6,484 nucleotides of DNA from CAZMCH01 sp964564735 (lineage in GTDB: Bacteria; Poribacteria; DTPJ01): NCBI GenBank assembly GCA_964564735.1, contig CAZMCH010000154.1, positions 1-6,484 of the forward strand, written 5' to 3'. Under the pieces are notes generated by a model. That model did no database searches and was not told where the DNA came from. It was given only the letters and a program-made list of their open reading frames with translations. Shown one piece after another: positions 1 through 4,689 of the stretch (within the stretch, counting starts at the first letter, position 1; each line of letters begins with the position of its first letter). The position numbers and the translations under genes were made by a program.

Positions 1-845
1 AGTTTTGCAGGATCAGAACTCCATTCCAGAACATCGATTCTTTCACCACCGAGTTCACTGACGACCATCTGTATTCTAGAGCCTCTCATACCGACACAAG
101 TTCCAACAGCATCAAGGTTGTTTGTTTTTGTCATGACAGCGATTTTTGAGCGATCACCGGGTTCTCTTGCAATCGCCTTTATTTCGACAAGCCCTTCTGC
201 AATCTCTGGGACTTCGTTTTCAAAAAGCTTTCTAAGAAGGTTTGGATGAGTCCTTGAAACAACAATTTGTTGATTCCGAGCATCAGACTTAACCTCAATA
301 ATTAAAGCCCTTAATCTATCCCCTCTACGATATTCCTCATTTTTTATCTGCTCACGTTGAGGCAAGATCGCTTCTGTTTTATCAAGCTCAAGTATAACAT
401 CGTGTTGCTCGAAACGCTGGACAATCCCATTTACAAGTTCACCTTCACGATCTTTGTATTCTTCGTATATATTAACCCTCTCTGCCTCTTTGAGTTTTTG
501 AGTAACAATCTGTCTAGCAGTTTGAGCAGCTATCCTACCAAAATCCTGAGGCATTGACTCCACATCCACAATATCACCTAATTGTGCGTCAGGATAGATC
601 TTTATGGCTTCTTCTATTGGTATCTGTGTTGAGAAATCTGTCATTATATCAACGACTTTCTTGGGCGTAGTAACTTTTATTTCGCCAGTATCTCTGTCTA
701 TAACGACAGAAATTTGACGATATGTGCCATATCGCTTCTTGGCAGCCTGAAGTAATGCTTTCTCAATGGCATCAATCAACACTTCGGGGTCAAGTTCTCT
801 TTGACGGCTTATTTGATTTACAATCGCCAAAAGATCGTCATTCAT
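1..845 (-). CDS. nusA: Transcription termination/antitermination factor NusA, N-terminal part (C-terminus beyond left edge)
   Basis: Translating the minus strand from ATG at 845-843 gives 281 complete codons with no stop; the gene continues past position 1. NusA binds RNA polymerase and nascent RNA and modulates pausing, intrinsic termination and antitermination. Visible in order: the N-terminal RNAP-binding domain (residues about 1-130, beginning MNDDLLAIVNQISRQREL); an S1 RNA-binding domain (about 134-198, ending QQIVVSRTHP); and the start of KH1 with the NusA signatures GDRSKIAV (230-237) and VGTCVGMRGSRIQ (247-259, containing the GMRG loop), then ELGGERIDVLEW. KH2 and the C-terminus are not in the window. 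Many NusA proteins read D-P-V-G-A-C-V-G here; this one reads L-D-A-V-G-T-C-V-G, a mild variation. The start is supported by GGAAGG on the minus strand, 7 nt before the ATG. The gene is divergent from everything else in the window and is first in its transcription unit, with no rimP in front. The family assignment is very secure. Confidence 0.97.
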   Translation of the reverse strand, partial: MNDDLLAIVNQISRQRELDPEVLIDAIEKALLQAAKKRYGTYRQISVVIDRDTGEIKVTTPKKVVDIMTDFSTQIPIEEAIKIYPDAQLGDIVDVESMPQDFGRIAAQTARQIVTQKLKEAERVNIYEEYKDREGELVNGIVQRFEQHDVILELDKTEAILPQREQIKNEEYRRGDRLRALIIEVKSDARNQQIVVSRTHPNLLRKLFENEVPEIAEGLVEIKAIAREPGDRSKIAVMTKTNNLDAVGTCVGMRGSRIQMVVSELGGERIDVLEWSSDPAK

Positions 846-933
846 ATTATTTGCCTTCCCATGATTTACACTCAGTAATATTTGTTGTTATCAAGGATTA
901 AATTTTTTTATAATTATAAATAAAAATGCCTAT

Positions 934-964
934 ACAAAATAAAAGAGCGGGTAGGACCCACTCT
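934..964 (-). terminator. Intrinsic terminator-like attenuator in the nusA leader
   Basis: On the minus strand RNA, a 9-bp stem forms between AGAGUGGGU (964-956) and ACCCGCUCU (952-944), with a 3-nt loop CCU. One pair is a U-G wobble; the rest are Watson-Crick. It is followed directly by UUUAUUUUG (943-935), an interrupted U tract. The C/A mismatch that appears on the plus strand becomes the wobble only in the minus-strand transcript, which supports the leftward orientation. The hairpin starts about 42 nt after the predicted start site and lies about 90 nt before the nusA ATG, so it would end transcription early rather than end an upstream gene. In Bacillus subtilis the nusA operon is autoregulated by NusA-stimulated termination in its leader, and interrupted U tracts are typical of NusA-dependent terminators. 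That the same logic applies here is inference. Confidence 0.8.
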
Positions 965-1012
965 ATGAAAAACATTGCCAAAAATTTGCTTTTCTAAATA
1001 TTAGACATTTTA

Positions 1013-1041
1013 ATTATATTACAACTGATGTATATTGTCAA
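1013..1041 (-). promoter_or_regulatory. Sigma70-type promoter of nusA, perfect consensus
   Basis: Reading the minus strand, the -35 hexamer TTGACA is at 1041-1036, followed by a 17-bp spacer and the -10 hexamer TATAAT at 1018-1013. Both hexamers match the housekeeping sigma factor consensus at every position and the spacing is optimal. Transcription would start near 1006-1008, giving a leader of about 160 nt before the nusA ATG at 845. No activator should be needed, so output is more likely to be controlled after initiation, at the hairpin in the leader. Confidence 0.85.
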
Positions 1042-1180
1042 GAAAAAAGCCTTGAACGCACCTGTCCCAATTATTGGGCAATAAAAAACCATGGAAAGTC
1101 AAAACTTTCAGCCAAAGAACATGCGTCACTTGTTTTGGTGATGTTACTATATCACGCAGAATATATAAAAACGATGGCTT

Positions 1181-1197
1181 TTTGTTTATACAACAAA
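1181..1197. repeat. Short perfect dyad upstream of the rightward promoter
   Basis: TTTGTT (1181-1186) and AACAAA (1192-1197) are perfect 6-bp inverted arms around a TATAC centre, 29 bp before the -35 box of the rightward promoter. The size and position could suit a regulator-binding site, but AT-rich DNA yields such dyads by chance. No second copy is seen near either promoter. Confidence 0.2.
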
Positions 1198-1226
1198 TTA
1201 ATACAGTCTTGCTCAGTAAGTTATTG

Positions 1227-1255
1227 TTGACCTTTAACTAATTTTCCTGTAAAAT
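1227..1255 (+). promoter_or_regulatory. Sigma70-type promoter of the rightward operon
   Basis: A -35 box TTGACC (1227-1232) and a -10 box TAAAAT (1250-1255) are separated by exactly 17 bp. Each hexamer differs from consensus at one base. The predicted start is near 1262, giving a leader of roughly 54 nt before the ATG at 1316. This is the only good promoter seen in front of the co-directional genes, so it probably drives them all. Confidence 0.7.
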
Positions 1256-1284
1256 GTCTTTATTAAATACAGAATTTTGGAGCA

Positions 1285-1309
1285 TCTGATCCTTTGCATA
1301 TCAGGAGGT
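1285..1309 (+). promoter_or_regulatory. Strong SD site overlapped by a small leader hairpin
   Basis: The Shine-Dalgarno AGGAGGT lies at 1303-1309, 6 nt before the ATG at 1316, and fixes that start. In the same leader, TCTGAT (1285-1290) can pair with ATCAGG (1300-1305), five Watson-Crick pairs plus one T-G wobble around a 9-nt loop. This would cover the first three bases of the SD. The SD itself is certain; a regulatory role for the hairpin is speculative because it is weak. Confidence 0.6.
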
Positions 1310-1315
1310 AAATAA

Positions 1316-3586
1316 ATGAATGTAGAATCTAAATTTGACTATATGAGTATATTGAAGGTTTCTGAGGATAAAGATGCAATATATGTTGAAGGCGAAACAT
1401 TCGTTTATGGATTCTCAAAAAAAACAGGTCTGCTCAATAGTATAAATGTAATGGGCAATGATTTCCTAAAATTAAAAGGTTCTGGAATCTTAGACATCTA
1501 TGTTTCTGATAACGAAATTCCTCAAAAAGCCATGTATTCTGCCAAATACGAAACAGAAGCAGAATGTGCCATATTATCTTATAATCCACATGAAGTTCAT
1601 ATAAGAACACATGGCTTATATCGCAATCATAATGGTATTGCATTCCCAATCAGATATAGAATAACCTATGAGATAGCAAGCGATGGAACTATATTTATAA
1701 TCATTGATAATAAAGCGACAGATTCATGTATACCAAGATGGCTTTGTATATCTTCTGGAACAATAGATCCGTCTCTATGTAAATATTATTTTTATCTTGC
1801 AGAACAAAATAATCTCTGTATAACAGGAGATTATTCCTTTGGTATATTCGACAATCGTAATAAAAAGATATTCGAATCTAAATTTATACCCTGGTTCTGG
1901 TTTGGTAATGATACTGTTGGAATTGATATTGCTATATGGGATATTGGACATCAAAGATATGGAACTACGATAATAACAGACCAAATGAATGATCAATATC
2001 CAAATATAGATATAAATGTTTCAGCTACTTCCAGTGAAAATATGCTATCATGGGATATATTATCAATAAAAGATAATATAACGAAGGTTAATTCGGGTTG
2101 GGAATATACTAGCTATTATTCTCTTTCTATAAATCCATCTAAAAAACCTAATCTGGAAAACTTAAAAATGGTTCCCTTATATATTAGCTCAGAAAAGCAT
2201 CACTATCCCTCAAATGAACAGATTCAATTGTCTGCCCTAAAAGGCATAAATACATTTATAGTAAGTATTAATCAAACAGGAATATACGACATAGATAACG
2301 AAAATGAAATGAAAAGAGTTATATCTATCTGTCATGACAATGGAATAAAAGTAATCCCTAATATCTCGCTAATGAAATTGAATAAAAATCTTGAAATATT
2401 TAACAGTAATGCAAATGAATGGCAGATAGAGCCATCTTCTAATAGCAGCGAATCGACTAGTCTTATGTGTCCGGGTTCAGAAGGATGGAGAGAATATTGG
2501 AAGGAAAAAATAGATCAAATAATTGATAAATATGATTTTGATGGTCTTTTTATTGAAATTGATTATAACCGACTTGCATGTAAAAACCAATTACATGGAT
2601 GCCAAAGAAAACATATTAGACCAACTTTCCTATGGGTAAGGGAGATGATGATACATGCGTGGCTAAAAATGAAATCAAAATCATTGAATTCTATAATAAT
2701 AGCAAAAACTGATATGATGCCAATATCTATGATCTGCAACTGGACGGATATTAGGTGCGTTGAGAGCAAAGATGAGGTTTACCAATTTGATCCATTACTT
2801 CAGAAAGCATACTATTACTCATATAACAAAGGCTGTAATAGCATGTCTCTCATAGAATCCGATATAGACAAGAAACTGATATTATTATCTCTATTGTATA
2901 TGTCCATGCCTGCTATTTCTTATGATCAGTTAGAATCAGACAAATTTGGTGAAATATCAAAATACTGGCAAATATATGACTTTTTTGGTATAAACAAAGC
3001 GGATTGGCATCCCTCTTTTAATGAAGAATTGAGCATGGCAAAATCCAGTTTTTCTAGTCTATTTGTTAATATACATAAACAAGATAATATATTATTAACC
3101 GCTATTAATTTATCTGATGAAGAAATAAACTGCGATATTACATTAACTAGACCAGAGGAACTGGGATTAAATAGCAATGGAAAATATATTGTATATGACC
3201 CATTATCAAAATCGATTCATAATGGATTTAATAATGCAACCATGAAAGAAATATCAGAAATTCCTATAAGTGTTTCGCCACAATCCGTCAGATTCCTATA
3301 TATATGTGAATATCCATTAAATCCATCGTTACTTTTTATGATAGGTTTTGGAGAGCTTATCAAGCAACTATGGGATGATTCGAAAAAGGTTCTCAAAGTT
3401 ATGCTTTCCGCCCAAGAAGGCTTACAAGCAGAAATTGCCATTTACTTTCCCTATGGTAGACCAAATCAAATAAGTGTAAATGAACGCAATTTGCCTTTTG
3501 AGTGGGATGAGGAAAATAAAATTGCTTTTGCATCAATATTTTTTGATGATATGATTACAGATTTATTAGTCCATACCTTAGTATAA
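1316..3586 (+). CDS. Uncharacterised glycoside-hydrolase-like protein (N-terminal beta domain, TIM barrel, C-terminal beta domains)
   Basis: A 756-aa protein with no signal peptide or membrane segment, so probably cytoplasmic. Residues about 20-275 look like a beta-rich sandwich of the kind in front of many glycosidase barrels (GFSKKTGLLNSI at 32-43; YRITYEIASDGTI at 114-126). Residues about 280-545 read as a (beta/alpha)8 barrel: KGINTFIVSI (309-318), HDNGIKVIPNISLM (340-353), MCPGSEGWREYW (384-395), YDFDGLFIEID (406-416). Next comes C-K-N-Q-L-H-G-C (422-429) and a later strand WTDIRCVESKDE (476-487). Candidate acidic catalytic residues are D407, D409, E414, D416 and E483; I cannot say which act. 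Residues about 580-664 resemble the C-terminal beta domain of such enzymes (NILLTAINLSDEEI), followed by an extra beta-rich module (about 665-756). A role in carbohydrate cleavage is inferred from architecture; family and substrate are unknown. The gene looks more AT-rich, with many ATA and AGA codons, than nusA or the peptidase gene. First in the operon. Confidence 0.7.
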   Translation: MNVESKFDYMSILKVSEDKDAIYVEGETFVYGFSKKTGLLNSINVMGNDFLKLKGSGILDIYVSDNEIPQKAMYSAKYETEAECAILSYNPHEVHIRTHGLYRNHNGIAFPIRYRITYEIASDGTIFIIIDNKATDSCIPRWLCISSGTIDPSLCKYYFYLAEQNNLCITGDYSFGIFDNRNKKIFESKFIPWFWFGNDTVGIDIAIWDIGHQRYGTTIITDQMNDQYPNIDINVSATSSENMLSWDILSIKDNITKVNSGWEYTSYYSLSINPSKKPNLENLKMVPLYISSEKHHYPSNEQIQLSALKGINTFIVSINQTGIYDIDNENEMKRVISICHDNGIKVIPNISLMKLNKNLEIFNSNANEWQIEPSSNSSESTSLMCPGSEGWREYWKEKIDQIIDKYDFDGLFIEIDYNRLACKNQLHGCQRKHIRPTFLWVREMMIHAWLKMKSKSLNSIIIAKTDMMPISMICNWTDIRCVESKDEVYQFDPLLQKAYYYSYNKGCNSMSLIESDIDKKLILLSLLYMSMPAISYDQLESDKFGEISKYWQIYDFFGINKADWHPSFNEELSMAKSSFSSLFVNIHKQDNILLTAINLSDEEINCDITLTRPEELGLNSNGKYIVYDPLSKSIHNGFNNATMKEISEIPISVSPQSVRFLYICEYPLNPSLLFMIGFGELIKQLWDDSKKVLKVMLSAQEGLQAEIAIYFPYGRPNQISVNERNLPFEWDEENKIAFASIFFDDMITDLLVHTLV

Positions 3587-3613
3587 ACCATATAGAAAGG
3601 ATAAAGAAAAATA

Positions 3614-4609
3614 ATGAAAGATTTGACAAAAAAACTTACAGAAGCCTATGGTCCCTCTGGTCGTGAAAGCAAAGTTGCTGAAATAATAAAAGAAGAGATA
3701 TTACCTTATGTTGATGATGTGAAATTTGATAAACTCGGCTCAGTCATAGCAGTAAAAAAAGGTCAAGGTGCAAAAGTAATGCTTGCTGCGCACATGGACG
3801 AGATTGGGCTTATCGTAACACATATTGATAAAAACGGATTTTTGAGATTTGACTCTGTTGGTGGGGTTTCTGCTTTTAGATTAACTGGGTTAAGAGTCAT
3901 TTTCGATAATGGTCAGATTGGCGTTATAGATGCAGAAAAAGGCAATCCTGCAAATTTTGGTATGGATAAACTATTTATAGATATTGGTGCAAGTTCAAAA
4001 GAAGATGCTGAATCAAAAGTATCAATAGGTGATTTTGCCGCATTTAGACAGGATTTTGTCGATCTTGGCGATAAGACAGTATCAAAAGCAATGGATGACA
4101 GGATCGGTTGTGTCGTTCTTATTGAGACAGCCAAAAGACTTAAAGATTCCCCAAATGAGATTTATTTTGTTTTTACCGTTCAGGAAGAAGTTGGATTAAG
4201 AGGCGCTGTTGCTTCTGCATATTCCGTTGATCCAGATATTGGCATTGCTCTTGATGTTACAAGAACAGGAGACACTCCAGAGTCTCCAACAATGGATGTT
4301 TCTCTTGGCAAGGGTCCTGCTATTAAAGTCAAAGATAGTGGCATTATCACAAATCAAAAGGTAAAAGAATTATTAATTAATACTGCCAAAGAAAAACAAA
4401 TGGCATATCAATTGGAAGTTCTGCTAGGTGGGGCAACAGATGCAAGTTCTATAGAGAAAACTCGTTCAGGTGTGCCATCTGGCGTTATATCTATACCGAC
4501 ACGCCATTTACATACTCCGTCTGAGATGATTGATATGAATGATGTAGAAGGTTGTGTAAGTCTTCTAACAGCTGTATTAGAAAAAGACCTAAGAGCAGAA
4601 GGTTTCTAA
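3614..4609 (+). CDS. M42 family metallo-aminopeptidase (tetrahedral aminopeptidase/glutamyl aminopeptidase type)
   Basis: A 331-aa cytosolic peptidase, close to the usual 330-360 aa of the M42 family. These enzymes remove N-terminal residues from short peptides, use two metal ions (Zn or Co), and often form 12-subunit tetrahedral shells. Family landmarks seen: AYGPSGRESK near the N-terminus (11-20); AAHMDEIG (58-65) with metal ligand H60 and D62; KAMDDRIG (158-165) with the bridging Asp; QEEVGLRGA (190-198) with general base E191 and ligand E192; ALDVT (212-216) with ligand D214; and TRHLHTPSE (296-304) with ligand H300. All expected ligands are present, so it should be active. Side-chain preference (Glu/Asp, Leu or Lys) cannot be read from sequence, and older annotations sometimes label this family endoglucanase M. 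It starts 27 bp after the upstream stop. Its SD GAAAGGA (3595-3601) is 12 nt from the ATG, longer than usual, but no in-frame start lies closer because a stop occurs at 3602-3604. Confidence 0.95.
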   Translation: MKDLTKKLTEAYGPSGRESKVAEIIKEEILPYVDDVKFDKLGSVIAVKKGQGAKVMLAAHMDEIGLIVTHIDKNGFLRFDSVGGVSAFRLTGLRVIFDNGQIGVIDAEKGNPANFGMDKLFIDIGASSKEDAESKVSIGDFAAFRQDFVDLGDKTVSKAMDDRIGCVVLIETAKRLKDSPNEIYFVFTVQEEVGLRGAVASAYSVDPDIGIALDVTRTGDTPESPTMDVSLGKGPAIKVKDSGIITNQKVKELLINTAKEKQMAYQLEVLLGGATDASSIEKTRSGVPSGVISIPTRHLHTPSEMIDMNDVEGCVSLLTAVLEKDLRAEGF

Positions 4610-4622
4610 TAATATTAAATGC

Positions 4623-4671
4623 GTGATAAGTAAAGTGTAATCCATCTTATATTTTGCTCTTTACTTTTCAC
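4623..4671. repeat. 13-bp inverted repeat (one mismatch) between peptidase and DUF3352-like genes
   Basis: GTGATAAGTAAAG (4623-4635) is the inverted complement of CTTTACTTTTCAC (4659-4671) except for one T-T mismatch, with a 23-nt centre. As RNA it would form a 13-bp stem just upstream of the SD at 4678. It is not followed by a U run (the next bases are AAATTCGG), so it is not a standard terminator. Options are a processing or stability hairpin that sets different expression of the genes on either side, or an operator. The arms are too long for a trivial chance dyad, although AT-rich. Confidence 0.6.
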
Positions 4672-4677
4672 AAATTC

Positions 4678-4684
4678 GGAGGTG
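4678..4684 (+). promoter_or_regulatory. Ribosome binding site that fixes the start at 4690
   Basis: GGAGGTG lies 5 nt before the ATG at 4690. A longer reading from TTG at 4654 would place this SD inside the coding region, would have no SD of its own, would put the right arm of the inverted repeat in the coding sequence, and would add 12 residues in front of a clean signal peptide. The ATG at 4690 is therefore chosen. Confidence 0.85.
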
Positions 4685-4689
4685 CAAGC

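Larger units (their letters stand above)
846..1315. other. Divergent intergenic region between nusA and the rightward operon
   Basis: This 470-bp gap contains no convincing gene. From left to right it holds the nusA leader with an SD-like GGAAGG, an AT-only perfect palindrome (TTTATAATTATAAA, 907-920), the attenuator hairpin, the nusA promoter, about 185 bp of unexplained sequence (1042-1226), and the promoter, leader and SD of the 1316 gene. The unexplained part has three short dyads: CCCAAT/ATTGGG (1066-1078), GAAAGT/ACTTTC with loop CAAA (1094-1109) and TTTGTT/AACAAA (1181-1197). None has a U tract strong enough to call a terminator. I recognise no riboswitch consensus, tRNA or small RNA family here. 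Confidence 0.7.

Noticed and set aside
357..557. A 66-aa plus-strand reading frame
   Set aside because: It lies wholly inside nusA on the opposite strand, has no SD and shows no protein family features. It is a shadow of nusA.
907..920. Perfect AT-only palindrome TTTATAATTATAAA as an operator or second promoter
   Set aside because: It contains TATAAT on both strands, but I find no -35 at proper spacing on the minus strand, and AT-only palindromes are common by chance in such sequence.
965..997. Ten-residue plus-strand ORF (MKNIAKNLLF)
   Set aside because: No SD; it lies within the nusA leader on the opposite strand, between the attenuator hairpin and the nusA promoter, and matches chance expectation.
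994..1008. Four-codon minus-strand reading (ATG TCT AAT ATT TAG) at the very start of the nusA leader, as a possible leader peptide
   Set aside because: Too short, no SD, and no run of regulatory codons; the TCTAA/TTAGA dyad there (993-1005) is only 5 bp and AT-rich.
1091..1110. Hairpin GAAAGT/ACTTTC as a minus-strand terminator
   Set aside because: The stem is 6 bp and A/T-rich, the T run is separated from it by CATGG, and no upstream minus-strand gene exists for it to terminate.
1123..1156. Mutually exclusive TCAC/GTGA/TCAC hairpins that might form a riboswitch-like switch
   Set aside because: Stems are only 4-5 bp, it lies upstream of the predicted rightward transcription start at about 1262, and no known riboswitch consensus is recognised.
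1042..1226. Searched for a tRNA, small RNA or c-di-GMP, TPP or cobalamin riboswitch
   Set aside because: No matching conserved cores or long stems seen on either strand.
4648..4653. TATATT as the -10 of a separate promoter for the DUF3352-like gene
   Set aside because: No acceptable -35 hexamer at 16-18 bp spacing; the hexamer lies in the centre of the inverted repeat.
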